Part shown: piece after piece, positions 39,434-49,033 of the stretch
Numbering within the stretch: the first letter of the stretch is position 1
Layout of the letters: each line of letters begins with the position of its first letter
NCBI RefSeq assembly: GCF_004521965.1
Contig: NZ_SDGK01000006.1
Span: forward strand, 1 to 64,000
DNA from: Weissella cibaria
GTDB taxonomy: Bacteria > Bacillota > Bacilli > Lactobacillales > Lactobacillaceae
Direction: 5' to 3'
Length of the DNA stretch: 64,000 bases
Notes under the pieces: model-generated
What the model was told of the DNA's origin: nothing
The model's input: only the letters and a program-made list of their open reading frames with translations
Database searches by the model: none
Program-made: the position numbers and the translations under genes

Positions 39434-41431
39434 ATGGCTGAGATTCATGAGCTTTCTGATATTTTAGCGAACCAGATTGCGGCCGGTGAGGTGATTGAGC
39501 GACCTGCGTCTGTGGTTAAAGAGTTGGTTGAAAATGCGATTGATGCTAATTCCCAGCAAATTGATATTTTGGTGGAAGAAGCAGGGGTAAAATCAATTCG
39601 GATTATCGATGATGGAGATGGAATCGACGCTGATCAGGTAACGGAGGCATTTTTGCGTCACGCAACGTCAAAGATTACATCACGTAACGATCTGTTTCGT
39701 GTACATTCACTTGGATTCCGCGGTGAAGCGCTCCCATCAATTGCGTCAGTTGCGGATGTTGTGCTGGAAACAGCCACAGCCGGGGTAGAACAAGGTAAGC
39801 GAGTTCACTACAAGGGGGGCGAACTGCTCGAAGAAATTGGGACTGGTGCACGTAAGGGAACAGACATTACAGTGTCGGATATTTTCTTCAATACGCCCGC
39901 CCGCTTGAAATATTTGAAGTCACAATCAACCGAGTTGGCTCAGATTGTAGATGTTATTAATCGGTTGGCACTGAGTTATCCAGAGATTAGCTTCCGCTTG
40001 TCGCACAAAGGTAATGAGGTAATGCGAACAGCGGGAAATGGTAATTTGCAACAAGTTATCGCCGCCATTTACGGTGTCCAACAAGCGCGTAAGATGCAAG
40101 CCATTCAAGCTGAAGATAATGACTTTGGGGTGTCAGGTTACATTTCATTACCAGAATTAACACGGGCAAGTCGTTCATATATCTCAGTGCTGATTAATGG
40201 GCGCTATATTAAAAATTACAATCTCACCAAAGCGTTGATTAAAGGCTATGGTTCTAAGTTAATGGTTGGTCGCTTCCCAATTGCGGTGTTACAAATTACA
40301 ATGGATCCATTGTTAGTCGATGTGAACGTACACCCACAAAAGCATGAGGTCCGATTGTCAAAAGAAAGCCAGTTGATGGCGTTGATTGAACAAGCTGTGA
40401 AGGATCGGTTTGTTAATGAGAATTTGATTCCGAGTGCCTATGAGAATTATTTGGGTGAGGAGCAAAACGCGGCTGAAAATGATGCAGCTTTTATTGCCCA
40501 ACTAAACGATGCGTCACAGTCATACGTTAGTTCATATACGCCGGAGTCGACACCAGATCATCCGATACCAATGACACCAGCTGACTATGAAAAGTTGGCG
40601 GATAACTTCTCGGTGTCTGATGTGACCCCAGTCGTAGTCCACAATGCCGAGGAACTGCAAGGCACTGCTGTGAGTGAATTTACGAATAAGTATCAAGATG
40701 GTGCGGATATAAACCCCTTTGACGAAGGTGGGACAGCGATGGTGGCTGAGCAGAAGTCACTAGATTTGGCAGATGACAGTATTCAAGCTGTTGATGAACA
40801 TGGACAAACATTCCCTAAGTTAGACTATATTGGGCAAATGCACGGGACGTTCTTGTTTGCACAATCTGAAGAAGGCCTGTACCTAATTGACCAACACGCA
40901 GCTCAGGAACGTGTTAAGTATGAGTATTACCGTGAAGAGATTGGTAAGGTTGGCTTAGAAATGCAAAAGTTGCTAGTGCCAATCGTGTTGAATTACCCCA
41001 AAATTGATATTTTGAAGATTCAATCACATGAAGCTGAGTTAGCCCAAGTTGGCCTGCATTTGGAACCGTTCGGGGATGATGTGGTCATCGTTCGCGAGCA
41101 TCCTGGCTGGTTCGAAAAGGGACAAGAAGAAGATACGATTCGTGAAATGGTTGATTGGATTCTGCGGAATGGTAGCTTAACGGTTGCACAATTCCGTGAG
41201 CGAACGGCAATTATGATGGCATGCAAGCGCTCAATCAAGGCTAACTGGTCAATAAACGATTTTGAAGCTAAGGGGTTACTTGATCAATTATCACATACAG
41301 AGAACCCTTACAATTGCCCACACGGTCGTCCCGTCTTGGTGACGTTCTCAACGTTGGACATGCAAAAGATGTTCAAGCGTATCCAAGATTCACACGAACC
41401 TTGGGTTGAGTATGATAATCACCCCTTTTAA
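39434..41431 (+). CDS. mutL: DNA mismatch repair protein MutL (endonuclease type)
   Basis: A 665-residue GHKL ATPase. The N-terminal motifs are ELVENAIDAN (about 31-40) and DDGDGI, then GFRGEALPSI. The C-terminal domain has the metal-dependent nicking motif DQHAAQER (about residues 488-495) that marks the endonuclease-active MutL of bacteria lacking MutH. A variable acidic linker (about 345-470) joins the halves. AGAGGA precedes the ATG. Confidence 0.98.
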   Translation: MAEIHELSDILANQIAAGEVIERPASVVKELVENAIDANSQQIDILVEEAGVKSIRIIDDGDGIDADQVTEAFLRHATSKITSRNDLFRVHSLGFRGEALPSIASVADVVLETATAGVEQGKRVHYKGGELLEEIGTGARKGTDITVSDIFFNTPARLKYLKSQSTELAQIVDVINRLALSYPEISFRLSHKGNEVMRTAGNGNLQQVIAAIYGVQQARKMQAIQAEDNDFGVSGYISLPELTRASRSYISVLINGRYIKNYNLTKALIKGYGSKLMVGRFPIAVLQITMDPLLVDVNVHPQKHEVRLSKESQLMALIEQAVKDRFVNENLIPSAYENYLGEEQNAAENDAAFIAQLNDASQSYVSSYTPESTPDHPIPMTPADYEKLADNFSVSDVTPVVVHNAEELQGTAVSEFTNKYQDGADINPFDEGGTAMVAEQKSLDLADDSIQAVDEHGQTFPKLDYIGQMHGTFLFAQSEEGLYLIDQHAAQERVKYEYYREEIGKVGLEMQKLLVPIVLNYPKIDILKIQSHEAELAQVGLHLEPFGDDVVIVREHPGWFEKGQEEDTIREMVDWILRNGSLTVAQFRERTAIMMACKRSIKANWSINDFEAKGLLDQLSHTENPYNCPHGRPVLVTFSTLDMQKMFKRIQDSHEPWVEYDNHPF

Positions 41432-41508
41432 TTTGAAAGTGGTCTAATTTAGCTATAAACTAAAGTCATCGATTAAGAAATTAAAAACTTTAACAGAGGT
41501 AATTTATC

Positions 41509-41961
41509 ATGAAGGCACGTGTATTTTACGCAACTATCACCGGAAACAACGAAGACGTCGCAGATGTAATCATTGATACATTCGAGGCAGAAGGTGTTGA
41601 AGTAACTAAGGAAGATATCCAAATGGTTGACCCTCACGACATCTCAGCTGATGAAACTGATATCGTTGTGGTTGTACCATACACGTTCGATAAGGGAACG
41701 GTCCCTGACGAGTCTTTGGACTTCTTCGAAGACTTGGAAGATACTGACCTATCAGGTATCGTTTACGGTGTTTCAGGTTCAGGGGATGACTTCTACGGTA
41801 AGGACTTTGCGGTGGCTATCGACAAGTTCGAGGCGCAATTCGAAAAGTCGGGTGCTACCAAGGGTGCGGACGGTGTAAAGGTTAACTTGAGCCCAGACGT
41901 TGAAGTAACTGAAAAATTACAAGCATTCACGAAGGCTTTGATTGCCAAGGTAAATGCGTAA
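41509..41961 (+). CDS. Flavodoxin
   Basis: A 150-residue short-chain flavodoxin, an FMN electron carrier. The phosphate-binding loop is in YATITGNNEDVA (about residues 7-18). The acidic surface and the later VSGSGDDFYGKDF loop (about 87-100) stack on the flavin. AGAGG lies upstream. It appears to be a single gene after mutL, with about 75 bases between. Confidence 0.9.
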   Translation: MKARVFYATITGNNEDVADVIIDTFEAEGVEVTKEDIQMVDPHDISADETDIVVVVPYTFDKGTVPDESLDFFEDLEDTDLSGIVYGVSGSGDDFYGKDFAVAIDKFEAQFEKSGATKGADGVKVNLSPDVEVTEKLQAFTKALIAKVNA

Positions 41962-42056
41962 TAACACTTGCTAAAAGGGTTACGGTTTTTAAATTAAAAT
42001 TTTTCAAAAAAATCACTAATAAAAAATAAGCAAATTCTGATAAGACAGCTTAAAAT

Positions 42057-42207
42057 GAGACTGTTCATGAGAAAGCGAATTACCCGAGTTTGCCTTCTTA
42101 ACAGGCTAACCTGTAGAACCTATAACCACAAGTCACATTATGATTTTTCTCTGTAAGGATTTTGTGACGGCAGGAGAGCAAGGATAACCACTTTGCTCTC
42201 TTTTTTT
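42057..42207 (+). ncRNA. Unassigned structured small RNA
   Basis: A TAAAAT box at 42051-42056 is followed by several hairpins: ACAGG-CTAA-CCTGT at 42101-42114, GTCACA (42132-42137) with TGTGAC (42163-42168), and a 10-bp terminator GAGAGCAAGG (42174-42183) with CTTTGCTCTC (42191-42200), then seven Ts. There is no gene directly downstream on this strand before the thrS T-box, so it looks like a stand-alone transcript. I do not recognise a family. Confidence 0.5.
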
Positions 42208-42213
42208 GGCTAA

Positions 42214-42255
42214 AAAGCATCGACAATTGTCCCTGCGACAGGCCAACACGATGCT
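42214..42255 (-). terminator. Terminator of the minus-strand small peptide gene
   Basis: On the minus strand AGCATCG and CGATGCT flank a longer loop and are followed by TTTT. It lies just 7 bases from the end of the convergent plus-strand RNA. Confidence 0.55.
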
Positions 42256-42326
42256 AATTAAATATAGGTGTTAAACACCGGCTTGAAAAGCCAACAAATA
42301 AGGGACACTCCCCATAAAGACGAACA

Positions 42327-42443
42327 CTAATGTGCCAACACAAGATTACTGATCGTTGGTTGTAGGGAGTAAACGTAAAATAGATGGCCGGTAATCCCAA
42401 TCAAAATGGCGGTTACAACCATCAAAAATACAATAAACGTCAT
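42327..42443 (-). CDS. Small membrane peptide, possibly toxin-like
   Basis: A 38-residue peptide starting MTFIVFLMVV: one membrane helix (about residues 3-25) and a short polar tail ending LVLAH. The start is set by TGAGGG 8 bases before the ATG on the minus strand; a longer frame to 42536 would run through the likely promoter (TTGACT, 17 bases, AAGAAT, about 42492-42520). Size and layout resemble type I toxin peptides or small stress peptides, but I recognise no family. It faces a structured RNA on the other strand. Confidence 0.45.
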   Translation of the reverse strand: MTFIVFLMVVTAILIGITGHLFYVYSLQPTISNLVLAH

Positions 42444-42580
42444 GAAAAATACCCTCAATAAAATTAAAATCTTTTCCCATTTCTCGATGATTCTTATTTT
42501 ACGTAAGTTATCAGTCAAGACCAACAAAAGTGCCAAACTTGGGACAAAAACATGTATTTTCAGTTTAACCTGACATGTGC

Positions 42581-42586
42581 TATAAT
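42581..42586 (+). promoter_or_regulatory. -10 box of the thrS leader
   Basis: TATAAT with a weak TTTTCA 17 bases upstream (42558-42563). Confidence 0.5.
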
Positions 42587-42592
42587 TACGTC

Positions 42593-42833
42593 AGTATAAA
42601 ACGTTGATGAAGACACGTCGGATAACAAGATCGTTTTAAGAGAGTTTGCTAGTGGTGGGAGGCAGATAATGATCGTTACGCGATACTACTTCCGAGTGGA
42701 TTGGGGAACCAATTCCGTATCCCGCGTTAAGGGGACGATGAGGCGAAGGGCAACTTTCGCGAACTCGGGTGGTACCGCGTGCAAACGTCCCGTTACAACA
42801 AGTATGATTGTTGTGGCGGGACGTTTTTTGTTG
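42593..42833 (+). promoter_or_regulatory. T-box leader of thrS
   Basis: The T-box GGGTGGTACCGCG is at 42767-42779. It is followed by a terminator (AACGTCCCG ... CGGGACGTT, 42785-42832, with Ts). An ACC triplet in the GGGGAACCAATTCC segment near 42703-42716 is a candidate Thr specifier, not proven. Uncharged tRNA-Thr would prevent termination and raise thrS expression. Confidence 0.92.
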
Positions 42834-42877
42834 CCACGCGTTAGGTCGATGAATAGTCATTATAGGAGATAAGACAC

Positions 42878-44854
42878 ATGGCAGATGTAAAGATTACATT
42901 CCCAGATGGTGCGGTGAAGGAATTTCCTGCTGGCGTTACGCCATTGGAAATTGCGAGCGGCATTTCAAAGTCATTGGCTAAGAAGTCAGTGTCAGGAAAG
43001 TTGAACGGCCACTACGTTGGCATGAACGATGGCATCAACGAAGACGGTGAATTTTCATTGATTACCAAGGATGATGCGGAAGGGACGCAACTTTTGCGTC
43101 ACTCTGTTTCACACTTGTTGGCACAAGCATTGAACCGTTTGTATCCAGATCAAATTCACTATGGTGTAGGTCCAGCCATTGAAAATGGTTTCTACTACGA
43201 TACTGATAAGGTCGATGGTAGCCAAATTTCAGCAGAACAGTTCCCAGAGATTGAAAAGATGATGAAGCAAATTGCTTCAGAAAACTTGCCAATCGTTTCT
43301 CGCGAGATTACGCGTGATGAAGCTTTGGAAATGTTCAAGAACGATCCTTACAAGATTGAATTGATTAACGATTTGCCTGCTGATGAGCACATCTCAATTG
43401 CTGTGCAAGGTGAGCACGTAGAATTGGATCGTGGTGGTTTGGTACCATCAACGAACTGGATTAAGCACTTTAAGTTGACTTCTGTTGCGGGTGCTTACTG
43501 GCGTGGAAAGTCTTCAAATCCAATGTTGCAACGTATTTACGGAACGGCATTTTGGACGGCTGAAGAGTTGGATGCTGAATTGAAACGTCGTGAAGAGGCT
43601 AAGGAACGCGATCACCGTAAGATTGGTGCTGAGCAAGACTTATTCTTCACGTCACAAGAAGTTGGTGCAGGTTTGGCTGTTTGGATGCCAAACGGTGCGG
43701 CAGTTCGTCGTACGTTGGAACGTTACATCGTTGACCGTGAAGTGCAAGACGGTTACCAACACGTTTACACACCAATCATGTCTAACTTAAACTTGTACAA
43801 GCAATCTGGTCACTGGGATCACTACCACGATGACATGTTCCCACCTATGGACATGGGGGATGGCGAATTCTTGGAATTGCGTCCAATGAACTGCCCATCT
43901 CACATCATGGTGTTCAAGCACAAGCCACGTTCATACCGTGAATTGCCATTCCGTATTGCGGAATTGGGAATGATGCACCGTTACGAGAAGTCAGGTGCGT
44001 TGACTGGTTTGTCACGTGTGCGTGAAATGACGTTGAACGACGGTCACACGTTCGTTATGCCAGACCAAATCGAGGATGAGTTCAAGAAGATTTTGGGCTT
44101 GATGATCGACGTTTACGCTGACTTTGATATCACGGACTACCGTTTCCGTTTGTCATACCGTGATCCTGAAAACACGGAAAAGTACTACGATGACGATGAC
44201 ATGTGGGACAAGGCCCAAACGATGTTGAAGAAGGCCATGGATGACATGGAGTTGGATTACTTCGAAGCTGAAGGTGAAGCTGCGTTCTACGGACCAAAGT
44301 TGGACGTCCAAATCAAGACGGCTTTGGGTGGTGAAGAAACGTTGTCAACGATTCAATTGGACTTCTTGTTGCCTGAGCGATTTGATGTTAACTACGTCGG
44401 ACCTGATGGCGAATTGCACCGTCCAGTTATGATTCACCGTGGTATCATCTCAACGATGGAGCGTTTCACAGCTTACTTGACTGAAATGTACAAGGGTGCG
44501 TTCCCAACTTGGTTGGCACCACACCAAGTACGTATCATTCCGGTTAACCGCGATGCGCACGGTAAGTTCGCTAAGGACTTGGCAGACCGTTTGATTAAGC
44601 AAGGTATTCGTGCTGAATACGAAGACCGTAATGAGAAGTTGGGTTACTTGATTCGCGATGCTCAAACGTCTAAGGTTCCTTACACGTTGGTTATCGGTGA
44701 TGAAGAAGTTAACAACAACACTGTTACGATTCGTCGCTTTGGTTCAACGGACACAAAGTCAAAGTCTGTTGACGCCTTTGAGGCACAATTGCTGGCTGAT
44801 ATTGCACGTCATTCACGTGCAATAGAGACATTGGAAAAGGCTGTTAAGGGGTAA
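42878..44854 (+). CDS. thrS: Threonyl-tRNA synthetase
   Basis: A 658-residue class II synthetase that charges tRNA-Thr. The order is TGS domain (1-60), editing domain with [11 protein letters not shown] (about 70-80), and catalytic core (about 245-535) with the zinc-ligand Cys in RPMNCPSH. The C-terminal anticodon-binding domain begins near 545. AGGAG lies before the ATG. It is controlled by the T-box leader and ends in a strong terminator. Confidence 0.98.
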   Translation: MADVKITFPDGAVKEFPAGVTPLEIASGISKSLAKKSVSGKLNGHYVGMNDGINEDGEFSLITKDDAEGTQLLRHSVSHLLAQALNRLYPDQIHYGVGPAIENGFYYDTDKVDGSQISAEQFPEIEKMMKQIASENLPIVSREITRDEALEMFKNDPYKIELINDLPADEHISIAVQGEHVELDRGGLVPSTNWIKHFKLTSVAGAYWRGKSSNPMLQRIYGTAFWTAEELDAELKRREEAKERDHRKIGAEQDLFFTSQEVGAGLAVWMPNGAAVRRTLERYIVDREVQDGYQHVYTPIMSNLNLYKQSGHWDHYHDDMFPPMDMGDGEFLELRPMNCPSHIMVFKHKPRSYRELPFRIAELGMMHRYEKSGALTGLSRVREMTLNDGHTFVMPDQIEDEFKKILGLMIDVYADFDITDYRFRLSYRDPENTEKYYDDDDMWDKAQTMLKKAMDDMELDYFEAEGEAAFYGPKLDVQIKTALGGEETLSTIQLDFLLPERFDVNYVGPDGELHRPVMIHRGIISTMERFTAYLTEMYKGAFPTWLAPHQVRIIPVNRDAHGKFAKDLADRLIKQGIRAEYEDRNEKLGYLIRDAQTSKVPYTLVIGDEEVNNNTVTIRRFGSTDTKSKSVDAFEAQLLADIARHSRAIETLEKAVKG

Positions 44855-44865
44855 CCAATAAATTA

Positions 44866-44903
44866 AAATCTCAGTTATGCTTGTTGCGTAACTGAGATTT
44901 TTT
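44866..44903 (+). terminator. Terminator of thrS
   Basis: AAATCTCAGTTA pairs perfectly with TAACTGAGATTT and is followed by Ts. Confidence 0.92.
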
Positions 44904-44974
44904 ATACCCTTTTTCGCCATGTTTTGCGTCATTTTCCTCTAGAATATACATGAAAGAAATTTGTGAGGAAAACA

Positions 44975-45673
44975 ATGAAGAGTAAAGCGGTTTAATACAC
45001 ACTGTTGGGGGGGTAACGGCATCGTTAGGGCTAATTTTTCACAATCAAATTGGCACATTAATGATTAAGACGTATAAAACCAACAGTGACACAAAAAATG
45101 GTTGCAAAAACGAAAACAGCGAAGGCCAATTATGACTGGAAAAGCGTTAAAACACTGACCGCCTAAGAAATGATTAATGCGCGCTTATACGCAGGAAAGT
45201 TGCGTTACATCAGGATGGTTTCTGTACCGAGGATTGGGTTGAGTTTGCCGATTAGTAAGGGCGTTAATGGTATAGCACTCACTTTTGGCGTGGGAACGCT
45301 TTATCCCGATCAGGAGATGGGGAAGAACAATTACTCGTTGGCGAGTCATTTTGTTCAAAGCAGCAGTAATAAGAAGATTCTCTTTAGTCCGATTTACTAC
45401 GAGGGCAAGACGGGTCAGCATATGTATTTGACAGACATGTCAAAAATATAAAGCCATCAAGCAACGTCAGTAAAGGTCGTGCAACCGACAGCTGTAGAAG
45501 TGACTTATAATCAGCCAAATAAAAACCAAATCACTTTGATTACGTGTGATTACACAGCAGAGCGTGGCCACGTTGCAATGCAAGACGATTTGAAACAGGT
45601 TTATACCTGGCATGATGCCCCAAAGGAAATTCGCGATTCATTTAGTCACACAAATGAATGGTACAAAAGTTAA
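44975..45673 (+). pseudogene. srtA: Class A sortase, decayed
   Basis: ATG at 44975, with GTGAGGA upstream, reads six codons to a stop. A membrane segment (VTASLGLIFHNQIGTL) follows in another frame. From about 45100 the catalytic domain is in one frame but has stops at 45164-45166 and 45449-45451. Recognisable sortase features are VSVPRIGLSLPISKGV, the catalytic His in SLASHF (about 45340) and the catalytic Cys in TLITCDYTAERG (about 45535-45570), with a downstream Arg. Sortase A joins LPxTG proteins to the wall. With four or more lesions this copy cannot work; another copy elsewhere is possible. Confidence 0.85.
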
Positions 45674-45732
45674 ATAGTATAAACATGATTGGCGGCCTTT
45701 AATGGCTGTCAATTTTTTTATCTCTCATGACT

Positions 45733-45773
45733 TGCAAACGGTATAGACCATGGTTTATAATTGGTCTATACCA
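45733..45773. promoter_or_regulatory. nagB promoter with two GntR/NagR-type operators
   Basis: TTGCAA (45733-45738), 16 bases, TATAAT (45755-45760). CGGTATAGACCA (45739-45750) fills the spacer and TGGTCTATACCA (45762-45773) covers the start region. Both match the dre-like TGGTATAGACCA site of NagR/YvoA/DasR regulators of amino-sugar use. Binding would block the promoter until amino sugar phosphates appear. Confidence 0.75.
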
Positions 45774-45810
45774 AAGGAATTGCTAGACATTTTATTAAGG
45801 GGAGAATAAC

Positions 45811-46539
45811 ATGAAAATTCTACAAGTGAGTGATCAAAAAATCGGCGGCCAGGCAGGCTACAACGTCTTTTCAGAGGCGTTAGCAAATGGTGCCACGGTG
45901 TTTGGGTTGGCAACCGGTTCAACCCCTATTTCAATCTATGATGCGCTTACAGCAAGTGATTTAGATTTTAGCAACGCTGTCTCAATTAACTTGGATGAGT
46001 ACAAGGGATTGCCAGGGACCCACGAACAAAGTTATCGTTATTTTATGAATGAGCACCTGTTTAATAAGAAGCCATTTAAGGAAAGCTATGTGCCTGATGG
46101 CATGGCGGATACGGCTACAGAAACAGCCCGCTATGAGCGCATTATTAACGACAACCCTATTGATTTACAAATTCTTGGCTTAGGGCAAAATGGACACATT
46201 GGGTTCAATGAGCCAGGTACACCCTTTGATTCATTGACCCACGAAGTGGCATTGACCCAATCAACGATTGATGCCAATGCACGTTTCTTTGCGGATGAAA
46301 ATGATGTCCCACGTTATGCGTACTCAATGGGAATTGGCAGCATCATGAAGGCTAAGCAGATCTTGTTGGTAGCCTACGGCGATAACAAGGCAGACGCAGT
46401 CGCTACCATGATAGAGGGCCCAGTAACGGAAGATATGCCAGCGAGTGTGTTGCAACGCCACCCTAATGTGACGGTGATTGTCGACGCTGCAGCAGCGGAA
46501 AAACTCACGAACCGTAAAGAAATTGTGCCGTTTGTGTAG
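45811..46539 (+). CDS. nagB: Glucosamine-6-phosphate deaminase
   Basis: A 242-residue enzyme that turns glucosamine-6-phosphate into fructose-6-phosphate and ammonia. Motifs: GLATGSTP (about residues 32-39) binds phosphate, [10 protein letters not shown] carries the catalytic Asp, and [14 protein letters not shown] (about 123-136) has the catalytic loop with His. It is of the shorter Firmicute type. GGGGAG precedes the ATG. It stands alone under twin operators. Confidence 0.96.
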   Translation: MKILQVSDQKIGGQAGYNVFSEALANGATVFGLATGSTPISIYDALTASDLDFSNAVSINLDEYKGLPGTHEQSYRYFMNEHLFNKKPFKESYVPDGMADTATETARYERIINDNPIDLQILGLGQNGHIGFNEPGTPFDSLTHEVALTQSTIDANARFFADENDVPRYAYSMGIGSIMKAKQILLVAYGDNKADAVATMIEGPVTEDMPASVLQRHPNVTVIVDAAAAEKLTNRKEIVPFV

Positions 46540-46575
46540 AAAGTCCGACCTTTAGGAAATTAAACCGGTGATTGG

Positions 46576-46604
46576 TTGCAAAGGTATAACGAGCATGTTA
46601 TATT
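46576..46604 (+). promoter_or_regulatory. Promoter of a putative sRNA
   Basis: TTGCAA (46576-46581), 17 bases, TATATT (46599-46604). Confidence 0.5.
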
Positions 46605-46610
46605 TGTAAG

Positions 46611-46695
46611 CGTAAGGTAGTAATGCCTTACACAACCAATTCTCTTTCTCTCTCTTAGCCGCTGTAACTTGCCAGTTATAGCGGCATTCTCTTTG
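46611..46695 (+). ncRNA. Putative sRNA with pyrimidine-rich single-stranded stretch
   Basis: After the promoter, a small hairpin (GTAAGG with CCTTAC, about 46612-46631) is followed by a CU-rich stretch (TTCTCTTTCTCTCTC, about 46639-46655). A stem GCCGCT-TAACT with AGTTA-AGCGGC (46660-46686) and a T-containing tail close it. There is no open frame. The CU stretch is complementary to Shine-Dalgarno sequences of the AGAGAG type that occur in this window. The tail has few consecutive Ts, so termination is uncertain. Confidence 0.45.
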
Positions 46696-46838
46696 TAAAG
46701 GGGCATTTGAGTATACATTTTACATATATTCTTTAGATTTCCCTAAGAGTGGGTAACTAATTGGCACAAAAGTCTAGTATTCTCATGCATGCATAGCGTA
46801 TACTATTCGAGTAATAACTATTAAAGAGGTATTGAAAC

Positions 46839-47117
46839 ATGGCTTCAAAGACTGAATTGATTGACTTGGTTGCAGCAAAGACTGGACAAGCTAAGTCAGA
46901 AACGGCTAAGACGGTTAACGCATTGTTGGACGTTATTAAGGACCAATTGGCACAAGGCGAGAAGGTTGCCTTGGTTGGCTTTGGTACTTTCGAAGTTCGC
47001 GAGCGCGCTGCACGTAAGGGTCGCAACCCACAAACTGGTGCAGAAATTGAAATCGCAGCCGCAAAGGCACCTGCCTTCAAGGCTGGTAAGGACTTCAAGG
47101 AAGCCGTTAACAAGTAA
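46839..47117 (+). CDS. hup: DNA-binding protein HU
   Basis: A 92-residue histone-like protein of the HU/IHF family that bends and compacts [24 protein letters not shown] (about residues 47-67) is the beta-arm signature and Pro in RNPQTG intercalates in DNA. AAAGAGG lies before the ATG. It is monocistronic with a strong terminator. Confidence 0.97.
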   Translation: MASKTELIDLVAAKTGQAKSETAKTVNALLDVIKDQLAQGEKVALVGFGTFEVRERAARKGRNPQTGAEIEIAAAKAPAFKAGKDFKEAVNK

Positions 47118-47133
47118 TTTAATCGTTACGTTT

Positions 47134-47171
47134 AAAACGCCACGTTAGCATTTGCTAATGTGGCGTTTTTT
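47134..47171 (+). terminator. Terminator of hup
   Basis: AAAACGCCAC-TTAGCA pairs with GCTAA-GTGGCGTTTT around a short loop. Confidence 0.92.
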
Positions 47172-47292
47172 GTATTATTGGACTATCCAAGTTTGCTCAC
47201 AAAATTTAGGTTTTGTTTTAGCTGACGTGAAGATAGCGCTAAGCTAAGCGTCATATGATAATCCTCGTCAAAAACACTTGGAGGAACGCGAT

Positions 47293-47568
47293 ATGACAGA
47301 TCGTAATCAAAATAAAGTCCAACGGCCGTGGTTGCAATGGGTGACCTTAAGTGTTGCTAGCTTAGCAATGGTGTTCAGCCTCATCACTGCCTTTCATCCG
47401 TTTGGTATCGGATCAGACACTAGTCGGCCCACTATGACCCAACAATCCGGTGGTTTCGGTGGCCATGTCCCAATGGAAAATAATCAAGCGGGTTTGAATG
47501 GTAACACATCCTCGGGAGCAACGAATTCAGTAGATGAAGCCGCAAGTAACGGTACGACAACCCAGTGA
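47293..47568 (+). CDS. Small anchored protein of an ABC exporter operon
   Basis: A 91-residue protein with one N-terminal membrane helix (about residues 17-37) and an outward-facing low-complexity tail rich in Gly, Asn, Thr and Gln with Met and His (SGGFGGHVPMENN). GGAGG 8 bases before the ATG at 47293 decides the start. It is 12 bases before the permease, whose outer loops have similar Gly/Met-rich stretches, so it is probably an accessory subunit (inference). Confidence 0.65.
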   Translation: MTDRNQNKVQRPWLQWVTLSVASLAMVFSLITAFHPFGIGSDTSRPTMTQQSGGFGGHVPMENNQAGLNGNTSSGATNSVDEAASNGTTTQ

Positions 47569-47580
47569 TAGGAGATTAAA

Positions 47581-49020
47581 ATGAATTTTGTGAAACGAGC
47601 AGGCATTACGCTGTGGGCCCGAAAAGGTCGTTCTTTGTTACTAGTCTTGACGTTAACAGTGATTTTAGTTTTCGTCATGGCGGGTTTGATTATTCAGAAT
47701 GCTGCATTAACGGCAGCTAATAACGCCGCTAATGCAGTTGGCTCAACAGTCAGCTTATCAGCTAATCGTGAAAAGATATTCGAACAGATGAAAGCAAGCC
47801 AGTCAAGTGCTAGTTCAACATCAAACAGTGAGACGAAGCCAACGGCGATTACAAAGCCAACGGCGACCGTGAAGCAGGTTAAAAAGATTGCAGCGCTGCC
47901 AAATATTTCATCGTATAATATCACCAATAATGCGGCAGTGAATGCAAATAGTTTTAAGGCAGTTACGACGACATCGACATCAAATGCGATGGGCGGTGGT
48001 CCAATGGGCGGCGAGAGTAACAGCGGTGATATTCAAGTGAATGGTGTTTCGCTTACATCAGCGACGTCGTCTTTTGTAGATGGCTCAGCCAAGATTACAT
48101 CCGGTCGTGGTATCAAAGCGTCTGACCACGGTACTACCAATGTGGTCATTGAAAGTGAATTAGCATCAGCCAATAAGGTAAAGATTGGTCAAACGATTAC
48201 GGTGAAGACGACTGCTGATGATGCGAAAACGGTTAAGCTAACTGTTGTGGGAATTTACAAGGCGAAGACAGCGACTGATGGCTTCCAACGCAATAATCCA
48301 TCGAATACAATTTACGGTTCATATACTTTAGCGAATACAATCAATGGCACTGAGAATGTCGCATCTAACGTTACCTTCACGATGGCTGAACCAGCTAAAA
48401 CATCGGCTTTTGTTAAGGCTGCTAAGAAGTATATTGATACTGATAAGCTCACGCTGACATCAGATGCCTCGCAGTACAAGACCGCAGCAGCAAACATGAA
48501 GAACGTAGCTGCATTTGCATCAAAGATTGTTTGGATGGTTTCAATTGCAGGAATCTTGATTCTTGGTTTGATTATTATCCTGATTACACGCGAACGTCGT
48601 CGTGAAATTGGTATTCTGGTGGCGTTGGGTGAATCAAAGCCTAAGGTTGTCGCGCAATTGTTCACTGAATTATTAGCTATTCTGATTGTGGCCCTTGGCA
48701 TTGTCACTGCTGCAGGTAATGGTGTTTCAGGTGTGATTGGTAAGCAGTTAGTACAACAACAAACGAAGCAACAAATACAAAGTGCTAATGGTGGTCTGCC
48801 GGGTGGTGGTGCTGGTCAAAAGCTATCAGGTAATATGGGTGACGGCCCAATGGGTACCCGGGGTGGTATGGCTAAAACGGCCGAACTACAAACAGCGATG
48901 ACGCCGGTTGCAATGGCTGAACTTGGTGGCGTGGCCTTCCTGATTGCAGTGTTGTCAGTTTCAGGAGCGGCATTCAGTATTTTGCGCATGAGGCCAAAGC
49001 AAATTTTGCAGGCGGATTAA
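47581..49020 (+). CDS. MacB/FtsX-type ABC transporter permease
   Basis: A 479-residue membrane protein. It has one N-terminal helix (about 17-38), a large extracellular MacB-like domain (about 40-300), and three C-terminal helices (about 315-340, 362-385, 448-468), the FtsX layout. The RERRREIGILVALGES motif (about 338-353) is the family coupling segment. Two outer stretches are Gly/Met-rich (SNAMGGGPMGGES near 140; GGLPGGGAGQ near 405). Such transporters export peptides or act in signalling; the substrate is unknown. AGGAG precedes the ATG. Confidence 0.88.
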   Translation: MNFVKRAGITLWARKGRSLLLVLTLTVILVFVMAGLIIQNAALTAANNAANAVGSTVSLSANREKIFEQMKASQSSASSTSNSETKPTAITKPTATVKQVKKIAALPNISSYNITNNAAVNANSFKAVTTTSTSNAMGGGPMGGESNSGDIQVNGVSLTSATSSFVDGSAKITSGRGIKASDHGTTNVVIESELASANKVKIGQTITVKTTADDAKTVKLTVVGIYKAKTATDGFQRNNPSNTIYGSYTLANTINGTENVASNVTFTMAEPAKTSAFVKAAKKYIDTDKLTLTSDASQYKTAAANMKNVAAFASKIVWMVSIAGILILGLIIILITRERRREIGILVALGESKPKVVAQLFTELLAILIVALGIVTAAGNGVSGVIGKQLVQQQTKQQIQSANGGLPGGGAGQKLSGNMGDGPMGTRGGMAKTAELQTAMTPVAMAELGGVAFLIAVLSVSGAAFSILRMRPKQILQAD

Positions 49021-49033
49021 TGGAGAAGACAGG

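Noticed and set aside
47694-47927. Minus-strand frame with a hydrophobic profile in the permease gene
   Set aside because: Mirror of the Ala/Thr-rich permease region, without start signals.
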